Source: Sweltsa coloradensis (taxonomy: Eukaryota > Arthropoda > Insecta > Plecoptera > Chloroperlidae). From it: a DNA stretch of 64,000 bases. How positions within the stretch are numbered: position 1 is the stretch's first letter; each line of letters begins with the position of its first letter. Below the pieces are notes generated by a model. It saw only the letters and a list, made by a program, of their open reading frames with translations. It was not told the origin of the DNA and made no database searches. The position numbers and the translations under genes are program-made. Of this stretch, positions 43,010-54,103 are shown in pieces. The stretch is taken from NCBI GenBank assembly GCA_024449915.1, contig JAMZAV010002215.1, forward strand, positions 248,001 through 312,000, read 5' to 3'.

Positions 43010-44340
43010 CACAAATCAACCAAAAGAACCATCATCCAAAAGCGCCTTTTGTAATTTCTTACTGGAGCAACCTCTCGTAATGTCAAGGTTTTGAGATGAT
43101 CGATGTTTCTGTTTGGACAGACGTTCTTGGTTCGAGCCCCGACGAGGTGTATGCTCATCCCATCTGATTGCACGTATCGGGCGGGGCGTGAGACGTGGTG
43201 CTTCTCTTGTCTTCTCGGTGGGCGACAGAACGTGTTTACCGCCCACGGGAGGAGAAACACTGGCCCTGACATTCGCAACTATTCTTTTTCCAATTGTGTT
43301 TGGTATGCTTAAAAATCAAAATAATAATTTGTCTACCTAACCTCTCTCTATTCAGCTACTCGAATTACAAATTTGTTGGTTTTCGTTGCTGTGACTTGTG
43401 AAGTCTTTAATTTTGAATATATGGCATTAATTTGTTCAAATTTAGCATTTTGTAGTAAAAAGTAGGAGTCTAAATAATTGTGCTCCAGAATGTGTATGTG
43501 AAATTCGTTGGATTTGAATATAAGAATCCAATGGGCCTAACTAAATGTCAAACTAATTACATTTATCATTGTTAAAATGTTGTCCCGAGCTCACCCAACC
43601 CAACGCCTTATTATATCGAGTTGCTATTCGCTCTTGCCCTCTAACAATCCACAATGCGTCCTGAAGAGCATCAGGTAGTATGTAAAGCAACACTGCACCA
43701 CAAACATGTTATCACGGATAGCTAAGCGGTTGACAATAGATTACACTGTCAGTTTACTGTAAAAATAGCACCATTCAAAGTGACTCGTGTACTCGTGTTT
43801 CCCGTGACTGTTGGTCTAATTGCAGTTCCTGGTATCGGGTTGTGCTATCATCATCGCTATGTGTACTGTGTAGGATTTGTTGTTGTTGGCTGCTTTGCAT
43901 GCTATGGATCTACTATCACCACAGAAGCAGAGAATCGCGGAGGTGCGGGGCGGCGAGGTCTATCGATCCTGTCGCTCACGAGTCACGACTGCCGAGAGAA
44001 CTACACATAATAAAACAGATAATTAAGTCGGTGCGGACGTGTGAGTATGTAATGGCGCAGGGCACATGGTGATGTTCTGTTGGTTGGTACACCTGAATTT
44101 GGTAATATTATGAGTCGTGAGTGACATAGGTGCAGATACAATACAATAATCGAATCTACGTTCCTTGGGCCTGCACCAGAGATTATTTTCCATGTATACT
44201 CGTGTATTTTACCATCACTTTGAATTTGAACAAAAAATAATAATATGATGAGTGACGCTAATAGTCTACACACTTACAAATATTGTATTTTTAGTTTTAA
44301 AAGAGAAGTTTGATTGATGAAATTGGAGGAAATGTCCCTC
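43010..44340. other. No gene recognised
   Basis: At 43100-43250 there is a GC-rich stretch with a B-box-like word (GGTTCGAGCCCCGAC) that may be another SINE head and gives shadow ORFs on both strands. Around 43940 GAGGTGCGGGGCGGCGAGGT resembles 54219 (GAGGTGCGGGGCAGCGAAGT), a short shared repeat. Otherwise featureless. Confidence 0.5.
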
Positions 44341-44344
44341 ACGG

Positions 44345-44480
44345 ATTCGATCTCAGCATTCGCTTTAGAAGACTTGCGTCAGTCTCGGTTGCCAGTGGGC
44401 GGAATCGAACCAGAGACCTCCCGAACTCTGGTATCGCGTGCAGTGCGGTGATAAGCCACCTCTAGGGCCACCATGTGCTG
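44345..44480 (-). mobile_element. tRNA-derived SINE, family C, copy 1
   Basis: On the minus strand: GTGGCCCTAGAGGTGGCTTA, TCGGGAGGTCTCTGGTTCGA, TTCCGCCCACTGGCAACCGA, then AAGCGAATGCTGAGATCGAA. A B-box head followed by a GCGAATGC-type body, a pattern also seen at 60660-60815. Confidence 0.65.
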
Positions 44481-44729
44481 TAACACCCGAATACGACCTG
44501 CTAAACCGCGTGATACGGGATGAATGACCATCCAGGGAGATCATCGGACCCACACATGGAACAACACAGGGATTCATACAACGCGATCTGTGCTAAGGTT
44601 GCACGCAAACCCAAGTGAACGTTATACGGTTGGCAGAGTTAAGACATTTTTTTATAAAGTCGGCAGTAATTAGTCAAGTAAAATGTAATCGCCATGATTT
44701 AATGTAGACTAACTTATATGAAGCCTGCT

Positions 44730-44846
44730 TCATTCGTCGGTTGCGTCGGGGCCTATACAGGGAAGGCTTGGTCGCTTTGGTTTACTGTCCCCCACTGAAA
44801 ATCAGTTTTATGACTGAGTGGGTAGACTCTAAATACGAATTTATTT
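44730..44846 (+). mobile_element. SINE family A, 3'-end fragment
   Basis: TCGGTTGCGTCGGGGCCTAT, AGGCTTGGTCGCTTTGGTTT, CCCCACTGAAAATCAGTTTT, TGACTGAGTGGGTAGACTCT: the last ~115 bases of the SINE at 6134-6580, including the tail hairpin. 5'-truncated. Confidence 0.85.
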
Positions 44847-45440
44847 TAGTTATTTGTTTATCTTGCAAAGAAGATTGTTCGTTTCCCGCTATCAAATTAT
44901 GGTGGTTGTTGGAAATTGAAAAATAAAAATAATTTTGCAAGTTTAAATTGGAGGGAATTGCTACATAGGCACCTAGCTATCACGTAAATAAACCAGGTTA
45001 TTTCCGCAATATAATATCAGTGAGAAGACGAGTGGGCCAAATTTCCTTGATTCCTTATCTTTAAACAGTGTGATATAATATAGATTGCACACCTAGTTCT
45101 GGGCGTTGCTCCAAGACGAACATATTTGCGTGCACTTCTCGCCCACTATACGAAGATCCTGCCCCAGGATTCAGTATTGCGCAATGTTTGGCAGGGAGCG
45201 AAATGAAATGGGGGAATCCCGACATTTTTATTGACCCAGATGTGAATGTGGTGACCTTTTAACGGCTATGACTGCTATGCTTGACATTTCGGCGAGGTTC
45301 TCTTCTCTTGCACCACGGATATCCCCATTCACACGTGCACGGCTCAGAATCAGGTCGGGGGAAGCTCTTGGAATTAGTTGTCAGAAACTGTGTTTCAACC
45401 CGTTTTTTTTTTAATTTCTAAAATATGCAAAGTAAAAATA

Positions 45441-45900
45441 TAGCGGATAGAATTGATACCTGGCGCTATAAGAACATCCCAACAATTTTTCGAATATTTC
45501 TGATCGGGCACACGGCAAATATTACATCTTCAATATAATTTCAAACTGCAATTACATCTAGCACAGCGTTAAACGTAGATAGTTGTGTTCCTGTGACATT
45601 AATGTATAACTGTTTTTCTTGAGTTTATATAAGAGAGAGAGAGAAAATATTGTTTTTTCAAAAGCATACTTTATGCGAATTTTTACGTTTGGCAAAAATA
45701 TCGGAAAACTACCAAATTCGTAGAAAATACTAAGGTGTCAAACCCCAGTTTTTCTCTTTTATAAACTGAAGAGAAACAAATTGAAAATTAATCTCAGATA
45801 AACAGAACCATTTACGATAAACGCTATGCTAGATGTGCAGTTTGAAATTTGAAAAAATTGTGTGTGTTTTTTTAGCGCCAGGTATCAATTCCATTCACTA
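45441..45900. mobile_element. TA-flanked MITE (460 bp)
   Basis: Inverted ends TAGCGGATAGAATTGATACC...(left) and ...GGTATCAATTCCATTCACTA (right), the homology continuing to TGGCGCTA, about 28 bp, with TA on both sides. AT-rich interior, no coding capacity. Consistent with a Tc1/mariner-type MITE. Confidence 0.78.
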
Positions 45901-46221
45901 TATTTTAACTTAGTTGCATACTTTAGAAAATGGAAAAACAGTGTGGAAAAGCCTTAAAGAGACTGACCCCCGATTTTATTTACCAGGTAGGGCATATTCT
46001 GTAGCACATCACGAGATCTAAAATAACCATTGCAATAAATCACACACAAAAATCAAGTCAAAAACACGCAAATACAACAAATAACTGAAATAGCTCGAAG
46101 TTTAAAAGAAATCGGCAGACTTTAAAACTTAAAACATATTTTATAATAATAACAAATGACCAAAATCATCTAAATATATCACGTAAATAAAAAATGCCAA
46201 AAATTACAATCATAAAAAATT

Positions 46222-47013
46222 ATTGGATGAGCGTAGCGAGCGTAGCGAGCGAAGCAAAGATTCCATTTCACTACACTGGAGAAAAAATCCAGAATGTTTT
46301 TTTTTTTTTCCTTCTTCCTTTTTTTCTGTATTTTTGTGTGTTTGTCAGCACGATTCCGGCTAAACCGATACTCCGTTTGCGATGAAATTTTATGGAGGCC
46401 TTTGAAATCTCTGAACTTAGAACTGCCACGTTTTTGAGCGCAATCAAAAAATTATTTCTCATGAAAATCGCAATTTTACGATTTTTTTTCGATTTTTTGA
46501 AAATTTATTTTACTTATAACACCTACATGCTTAATCCGATTTTCATGATTTTTTCACAGAACCTTAATTTTATGAATTAAGATATCCGTGTGAAATTTGA
46601 GCGCAATCGAAAAATTATTTTTCATGAAAATATAAATTTTGTGGGTTTTTTCTTTTTTAAAACAATTTTTTTACTTATAACACCTACATGCTTTATTTTA
46701 TTGTAATACTTTTTTCACAGAACCTTAATTTTATGAATTTATATATTCGTGTGAAATTTGAGCGCAATCGAATAATTATTTCTTATAAAAATCGCAATTT
46801 TTCGTTTTTTCAATTTTTTAAAATTCATACGATTAATTAAAAAAATTAAAAATTAAAGTTTATTTTTTATTTAATTTAATTTAATTTAAAAAAAATCTTC
46901 AACTTAGTACTAATTTTTTCACAGAACAACAGAAAATCCGCATAACACATGGCAGCTCAATGCACCAATTACGCTCATCCAACAACGCGGCGGGACTTAA
47001 GCGTTTTCCTAGT
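46222..47013 (-). mobile_element. HINE-like dispersed element, subfamily B, copy 2
   Basis: ATTGGATGAGCGTAGCGAGC at the left, CAACGCGGCGGGACTTAAGC and GTTTTCCTAGT at the right. Internal ~130-bp units match 41368-41995 (CTTATAACACCTACATGCTT, CACAGAACCTTAATTTTATG). An AT-only stretch at about 46830-46895 is an addition of this copy. Confidence 0.85.
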
Positions 47014-47167
47014 ATTTATAAAATTAAAAATCATAAAAATCAATTAAAAACCATAGAAATAAAAAATTCATTGGAAAATATCAATGGAAAAAATCAGTCT
47101 AGGTAACAAATCACAAACAAACATGAAAGAAAAATATCAATTGTGACATCGAAATTAAAAAATCAGT

Positions 47168-47429
47168 AAAACTAGATGCGAACTCAAGCGGTCGTCGTTG
47201 GGGACCCCTCTTCCTTCCCTTGACGACCTCTCCGACGACGACGACGACGATGACAACAAGAACGATGACAAAGACAATGACCACGACGTGAAAATCCTCC
47301 CTTTCCTCCCCCGACCCATGGTTCTGACCAGCATTGAGATTTTCCTCCCCATTTTACCCCAAGGCTAGAGTGGCGCATTAAGACCTACCGGTTAACGCGC
47401 CCTTAATCCAAATGAAACTAAATAGGGTA
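47168..47429 (-). repeat. Dispersed repeat E, copy 3 (inverted)
   Basis: Reading the minus strand: AGTTTCATTTGGATTAAGGG, CGCGTTAACCGGTAGG, AATGCGCCACTCTAGCCTTG, then (GTC)n-type repeats and GAGTTCGCATCTAGTTTT. Same block order as the plus-strand copies at 31960 and 35229. The trinucleotide run (GACGACGACGACGACGATG on the plus strand) is longest here. Confidence 0.72.
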
Positions 47430-48470
47430 AGAACATTGACCATAAACCTACACTGGTCGACCTGTCCCGTTATTGGACTACTACTACTACCACCAAACTC
47501 AAAATTTAAAATACAAATTATATAATAAAATATCCATTCGTTAAACCGAAATGAAATGGATCGGAAAATACCATGCAAACTGTTCTGGAGAGACGCACGC
47601 AACCTAAATGCCATTTCCTATTCATTATGGAAACTGGAAATAAATCGATGTTGTGCACTACTACTTTCTTGGGTAGACATGAGAGTGGATCGCTTCTTGG
47701 TGGGGTTTTTGCGTGCACTCTATTGTTCTATAGATGCTCTGCATCCCCTGGGAAGCTGCGAGTATTCTACACCCATCCCTTCATCACAGCTCCACATATA
47801 ACATGAAGCTACTCTACTTGGAACTCAGCCGACTCACACGAGAGAACATTTCTAAATTCCTCCGCTAATTTATCTATCTTCCGTGTTTCTCATTCACGTC
47901 CTCGGGGCTCCTACTCACCACTTAGTGTAACGTAAAGTCTACCCCGGGACATTACACGAACTATTTACTTGGTTTCAGCTTATTAGTACAGGCGTGGACT
48001 ACATAGTTAGGGTACACCGAAAAAGATACAAATTATCTTTTTCCTGCTGATTATTTTGCTCTCTCTGGCATTGCCTAATTCTGCAGAGGAAGGCTATTAT
48101 TATGACGTCATAATGTTTTTAAGTCGTGGATTGGTTTCGAAATACTCTTTAATTCTACCACATGCTGCCAGTGTTTTCATTTCCCCATATCAAAATTACA
48201 TCTCATTAGGGCAATAAAAAAATGTAGATTTGCGTTTCCCATCTTCCTAAAAGCTTTTTTATTAATATTACCACATATTCGTGAAGAGTAATAACGACAA
48301 ACGAGTAATTAGTATTATAATCTATGATTTATACCCAGAGATTTAAACACACTGGTTCAATTGAATTTTCAACAAACAATGGAAGTAACACACCCGTTGC
48401 GACCTCTATTGAAAATACGAATCATAATACAATAAAAGTATTATTATTATTGCAACCTGTGTTTAATAAT
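47430..48470. other. No gene recognised
   Basis: Unique-looking DNA. A short frame on the minus strand (47976 down to 47923) starts with ATG and ends at a strong donor (GTGAGTAG) in the phase needed by Piezo exon 2, discussed as a candidate first exon. Confidence 0.4.
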
Positions 48471-48477
48471 AATATTA

Positions 48478-48938
48478 ACTAGGGAAAACGCCATTTAACA
48501 CCCCTCAAAAATTATATGTATGTGTAAAAATACAAAAAAGTTAGAGCGAACGGGTATCGAACCCCAACCCTCCTGTGCGGCAGGCTAAATGCTTACTAAT
48601 AGGCCATGCAAGCCACGAAGTTATCGTCTCGCTAGCTGCTACCATTGAGTATAATAACCATCCTTAGCTAAGGTTCCATACTCAAAGCTGCTACTAAACA
48701 AATGCATATCGATATTTAAAAAATCACATTTTTATTTATTTTGGGATTAAATCGCAATGGACCTAGCTGATTTTGTTAGCAGTTCTCAGTTAACTCGTAC
48801 CGGATGTCTGTTTAAAATTCCAGCCCAATCTGTTCAGCGGTTCGGCTGATTTTCGACGTACAGACAGACAGAATCACAGAATGAGAGCCGTTCGAGTTGA
48901 ATGGAGAACACTCGGTCGCTCCGCTCCCTCGTTTTAAA
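48478..48938. mobile_element. Repeat D, copy 1 (tRNA-like core, ACTAGGGAAAACGCC start)
   Basis: Starts ACTAGGGAAAACGCCATTTA, contains a minus-strand tRNA-like B-box (GGTATCGAACCCCAACC, near 48551) and ends GAATCACAGAATGAGAGCCG, TCGGTCGCTCCGCTCCCTCG. The start resembles the HINE-like terminal motif and the GCTCCGCTC end its GCTTCGCTC end. Second copy at 49203-49597. Confidence 0.68.
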
Positions 48939-49108
48939 ACTAGGGAAACGCCAAAGTCGTTGTTAAACGAGTGAGAAGGGAGCCAAGTGTTGAGTACCCG
49001 GGAACATCCCCTTTCCTCCCATATACCTAAGGCTGGATCAAGCCCAGTATGGGGGGGGGGCAGTACGGGTACTCACTCGTTTAACAACCACTTTGGCGTT
49101 TCCCTAGT
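48939..49108. mobile_element. 170-bp MITE with ~35-bp terminal inverted repeats
   Basis: Ends ACTAGGGAAACGCCAAAGTC and the inverse of ACCACTTTGGCGTTTCCCTAGT; homology runs on through GTTGTTAAACGAGTGAG. The first 20 bases nearly equal the left end of the HINE-like elements (ACTAGGAAAACGCTAAAGTC). It sits between the two repeat-D copies. Confidence 0.82.
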
Positions 49109-49202
49109 TATTTAAATTGAACATTTAAAATGCGATGTTCAAAACGTATTAGCGTAAAAATTAACAAATTTCCAAGATAAAACAAAATCACCTAAGTTTT
49201 AT

Positions 49203-49597
49203 TTCCCATTTAAAACCCCTCAAAAATAATATGTGGGTGTAAAAATATAAAAAAGTTCGAGTAAACGGGTATCGAACCTCAACCCTCCGTGCGGTAGGCT
49301 TAATGCTTACCACTGGGCCATGTCAGCCAGGTAGATCTCGTCCCCTAGCTGCTACTAAACAAATGCTATCGATATTTAAAAAATCACATTTTTATTTATT
49401 GAAGGATTAAATCGCAATGGATCTAGCTGATTTTGTTAACAGTTCTCAGTAAACTCGTAACGGATGTATGTTTAAAATTTCAGCCCAATCTGTTCAGCGG
49501 TTCGGCTCATTTTCGACGTACAGACAGACAGACAGAATCACAGAATGAGGGCCGTTTGAGTTGAATGGAGACACTCGGTCGCTCCGCTCCCTCGTTT
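49203..49597. mobile_element. Repeat D, copy 2
   Basis: It aligns to 48478-48938 without its first bases: CCATTTAAAACCCCTCAAAA, GGGTATCGAACCTCAACCCT, TTTCAGCCCAATCTGTTCAG, CAGAATGAGGGCCGTTTGAG, TCGGTCGCTCCGCTCCCTCG. Roughly nine of ten positions agree in the right half. Confidence 0.75.
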
Positions 49598-50049
49598 AAT
49601 TAGAAGTTAATAAAAACAAATTAATAAAAACTCCTTTTCGACGATAATACATAACTTACGATCTTCAGTGCAACTGCAAGTGAAACTGGAAATTATAATA
49701 TTCTATTGGCGCTTTGGATCTAATAACAAAATAAATTACAAAACAATTCGCTAATTCCATTAAACTCCCCTCCGTCAGTGAGATTGGCGACCCTAGGTAT
49801 TTGTGCTAATCTATTACTTATCGAGTGAAAGCCCTGGTTAATTACCGCAGTAAAGTATCAAGGAAACAACTCGGCCGCTATCAGAGGAAACGCAGTAACC
49901 CAGGCCTAGATACCAGCAGAGTTGCGAGGTTCTGCAGCAATACGAGTAACTACACGATACAACAGTGGGGAAACAGTTCACGACAGAAATCAACATCATG
50001 CAAAGCTATTCATAGTTTAGACTGACAAGCAAGTCTGCAGTATTTATAT

Positions 50050-50180
50050 TACACTGGGGTGCCAGTCGGAAGCGTATTATACCAAGGGAAGCGGGTTCGA
50101 ATCCCACATAAGGCATGGGTTTTTAACTGTCCTTTACCCCCTTATATCACCACTCATCGTCTCGAATGATACATATATTT
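50050..50180 (+). mobile_element. tRNA-derived SINE, family B, copy 2
   Basis: GGAAGCGTATTATACCAAGG, GAAGCGGGTTCGAATCCCAC, ATAAGGCATGGG then CTGTCCTTTACCCCCTTATA and ACTCATCGTCTCGAATGA: same body as 42855-43005. Confidence 0.7.
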
Positions 50181-51288
50181 TTCCAGAACAATTTAAAAAA
50201 TCACACCTAATTGCCAAACCAAATTTAAAAACTAACTTATGGACCAATTTAAAAGTTGTAACATATAATTTGCGATATTGTAGGCGAACATGGGAAATAC
50301 TCTCCCGTACAAATGAACCCGATCTTTTAGCGCTGGTAGGATGGTGTCCTTACCCTTGAATGTAACGAGGATATAAATAAACTGATAGATCCCAGTGACT
50401 GAGCGGTCTGGATGGGATATGTAGACAATAAACAAACATACATTAATAGTTGTTTAGAAGCAAGCTTCCTCGGGAACAGGTTTCACTTGAAGGCTATGAC
50501 AGATGCACGGACTATATCGGTTTGGCACGTGCTCAACAAGTAGGCTGCACACGTGGATACCGAGGAGACAGTGTCTGTTCTAGAGGTCACACTTTAGAAG
50601 AATACCATCTGACATGATTGTATGTTGTGCGTGTATTATTCACAATTGCAGCTCATTTGCAATGCAATATATAATGCAATAAATGCAATAAATAATTATA
50701 GTGTATTTCTGCAAATACGTAAATAAAATAAACAATGACTGTATTTTGTTACTGTTTTTTTTTTCAGGTGAAAATATATTTGAAAATATATAAATGCACA
50801 AAATATGTAATATCTGTAAATAATCAACATGTCTTGTACTTGTATTGTTTGTGCATGTGGACTCTGACAAATAAAACAAAATCAACCATATTGCTATGAC
50901 ATAGTGTTTTTTAAACATTTATTATAAAAATTTGACTTTTCACAAAGTAACGAAACAATCTCAGAGATGGACAAATTAAATTTAAAAAATCAAATCCAAA
51001 AATGTCCGTTGTCTTCTCCGTTCTATGATATTGCATTCCATATAAAAGAAGTATAGTTAGTATAAGAAATACCACGAAGCTTGAGAGCAAGCTATACCTA
51101 GAATAATCAATGGATGGTTGCTACATTTCATGATGCAGTTAGTTGACAGTAATGTGCTTGCTAGCGGTGACATACCGTTGTTAAGTAATTACTTGTTCTA
51201 CGTCTATATCATCTGAGCTGACACGTGATGCGCGACAGGATGATAACGATAGACTGATAGACGACCAGATGATGCAGGAAAACATATT

Positions 51289-51972
51289 ACTAGGAAAACG
51301 CTAAAGTCCCGTCGCGTTGTTGAGTGAGCACCGGTACGTGCAACACGACCCGAGTCCGACATTCCCATAATGTAAAATAGAAGAGAATGGATAAAATCCA
51401 CCGCCATCTAGAGGACCTTGACATCATTCCTTTGGGAAAACTATTTAAACTCTTTGATAACAAATAATACACTGCTTCCTCGATAGTATTTTGATTACTT
51501 CTAGGTGGCAGTGCATAGTGAGACTTTTCGTTGCCATGGTAACGTTACTTTTGTTATTTCTATCTACACTACTTAAGGTCTTGACCGATTTAGCTGAAAA
51601 TATAGAAAATATGAGAGAATGTTGTACTTATTGACCCTGCAAAATTTCATAACGATCGGAACATTTTTATTTTTTTATTTTTTATTTTTTATTTTTTATT
51701 TTTTATTTTTTATTTTTTATTTTTTATTTTTTATTTTTTATTTTTTATTTTTTATTTTAATTTTTTTAATTTTTAAAACCAACGATCGGATTTTGTTCAA
51801 AAACTATACAGCAACCCGCCTAGGTACATGTGTGCAAAATTTCAGGTCGATCAGAGAAACGGTGCGACCTGTACCGAAGCAGTAACAGAAAAAAAAAAAC
51901 AAAAAAAAAAAACAAAAAAAACAGACATTCGAGCCAAAAGAGTCAAGTGGAGACGCTCGCTCGCTCGCTCAA
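51289..51972 (+). mobile_element. Diverged HINE-like element (subfamily C)
   Basis: It begins ACTAGGAAAACGCTAAAGTC then CCGTCGCGTTGTTGAGTGAG, and ends GACGCTCGCTCGCTCGCTCA. The same overall layout as subfamilies A and B: terminal block, sequence-specific middle, A-rich tract, end with repeated CGCT. The middle carries a long (ATTTTTT)n array (51663-51770) and shares no units with A or B. Confidence 0.7.
51663..51770. repeat. (ATTTTTT)n array
   Basis: About 14 tandem 7-base TATTTTT units inside the subfamily C element, flanked on both sides by AACGATCGGA-type words (near 51650 and 51781). Confidence 0.93.
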
Positions 51973-52289
51973 CAAACATTCGAACCCACATACGTACTTT
52001 GCACATCACACGCTTCGGACCTGTGTCCAGAACAAGACGACGGTCCGAATACATCTTCGTGGTAGGGCTGGGCAAAGATATCGATGTGTGGGAATATTTT
52101 CGAATGTCGATATTTCTGTACTCGGTAGTCGAAAATATCAAAATTTAGAGAAAACAAGGTTTAAAAATACTCCAAAAACTAGAACGAGGTTAGAAATGTT
52201 AGGGAATGTAAATGTGCAAGCCATTAATGCTCTTAATACCCCAAAAAATTAATCTATTTTTCTTAATTTGGCTCGAATGCTAAATTAAA

Positions 52290-52660
52290 ATGGTGGAGGT
52301 GCCGGGTAGCTTATAGTAAATTCATCCTGACTTTTATAAATGGCGGAGGTGCCGGATAGCCTATAGTGCATTAATCCAGACTTTTACAAATGGTGGAGGT
52401 GCAGGGTAGCCTAGACTGTAGTAAATTAATCCAGAATTTTACAAATGGTGGAGGTGCCGGGAAGCCTATAGTAAAGTTCTCCAGACTTTTACAATGGTGG
52501 AGGTGCCGGGAAGCCTATAGTAAATTGATCCTGACTTAGAAATGGTGGAGGTGCCGGGTAGCCTATAGTAAATACACCTTGACTTTTACAAATGGTGGAG
52601 GTGCCGGGTAGCCTATAGAAAATACACCTGACTTTTACAAATGGTGGAGGTGCCGGATCA
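52290..52660. repeat. Minisatellite, eight ~50-bp units
   Basis: Eight tandem units each beginning TGGTGGAGGTGCCGGGTAGC (variants at unit 2 TGGCGG and unit 3 GTGCAGGG) and continuing CTATAGTAAATNNATCCNGACTTTTACA. Single copies of the GGTGGAGGTGCCGG motif also occur at about 17547, 22579 and 39022. Confidence 0.95.
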
Positions 52661-54103
52661 TTCAACGCGAGTGTGAGAGCGGCAACATCTTTATTCATTT
52701 TTTTTTGAAGATTTTAGCCACACATTATTAACAGTAGGCCTACTTTTATACAACGTTTATATATAGGTAATAACAAGGATACTATTATACACTTCGTTCT
52801 ATGCACTCCTGCTATCATGGGTGTCCTGGCTTCTGGGTAATACTATCCGCGCCATTGTGTTGATAGCACGTATGAGAATTGAGCAATATGACGCGATCAT
52901 TTGCTTGCAGGCAAGCAGAGTCGATATTACGGTAAAGGAAAACTTCATAAAATCAGAGTCCTTCACGAATTCGAGCCCAAGTAAAGTCGGGCTGAATTTG
53001 TGCAAGACTTGAATCCTGCTTCCAGCGCAGCAAAAAGTCTCGGGTTCGAGTTCGTAAATCGTTCGTTCGTAAATGATGTACCATTTTCTCGTAATTAAAG
53101 TCACACATCACAAGCTCCATAAAATACAACTAATTGGGGCGATTACAAGTACAACCACCAGTCTCAAAACGGCCGCTGAAATCGAGGCAGAGGAACGGGG
53201 AAAATAGCTCTACCATCGAGTTTAGAAATGTACCAAACTCAATGGCTCTACTCTACTGGCTACTGTCCAATATGTAATAAATATAAAACGTTCTCGACTA
53301 AACAGAAGACGTTTCCCACTTACTAAATGACGGTATATGGCCAAGTGTTTTATGTTCGAATCCCTATACTTCAGCGAGTATAGGAAACGTGGCATTGAAA
53401 TCGGCATTCAATACATATGGACTGATAAACACCGTTGATCAACATCAAAAAAAAATATTCGACATTAAAAACAATCAAGTGCAAGCCTCGTTGCTATGGC
53501 GATGTCATTATAAGAAGAATCTGTCAGAGAGTAGAACCCGGTACCTCCAAGAAGTTTATCCAAGCATTCAGTCATAAGACTGGGGAAGAGCTCAGATTCG
53601 TCGTCACGCAGTTATATCCTCAGTCGGAAATGTTTATCGTTTGGTTTCTTATCTCGAAATGTCGGTCTTCGCTTCTCACCTAATTCCGATCAACAAACCA
53701 TCTCAAATAAAGATAAAGATAGCTTCACACAATAGGTTGCGAGAGAGTAATATTTTAATAATATTATCGTTAAGAAAATATCCTTGCCCTAGTTGATGTT
53801 GGTGCAATACTTCATTGATCAACAGCCTTTTGACGCCAAAGGCTTTTGAAATTGCTGTGACAATTTTCAGTTTATTTGTTCAAGTGTTTTATGACTGTGT
53901 CATTAATGTCACATCTACACTTGTGTGTGGCATCGTCACGGAACTTATACCAGCTGGTCGTACAGCGAGCCACCTGACTAGCAGAGATGCTGATGAAACT
54001 TTCCAAGTCATATAACTTACAGGTTGGCCATCCCCACCCATATACATTGGCCAAGTCGTAGGAGATCAAATCGATTTCAATGCAGATAATAAGTTGCTCT
54101 GAA

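Noticed and set aside
52060..52145. Possible hAT end TAGGGCTGGGCAAAGATATC
   Set aside because: Only one end found; no inverted partner or 8-bp duplication located nearby.
51830..52252. 140-codon plus-strand ORF with Lys-rich N-terminus
   Set aside because: It runs across the A-rich tract and end of a HINE-like element into flanking DNA; low complexity, no domain.
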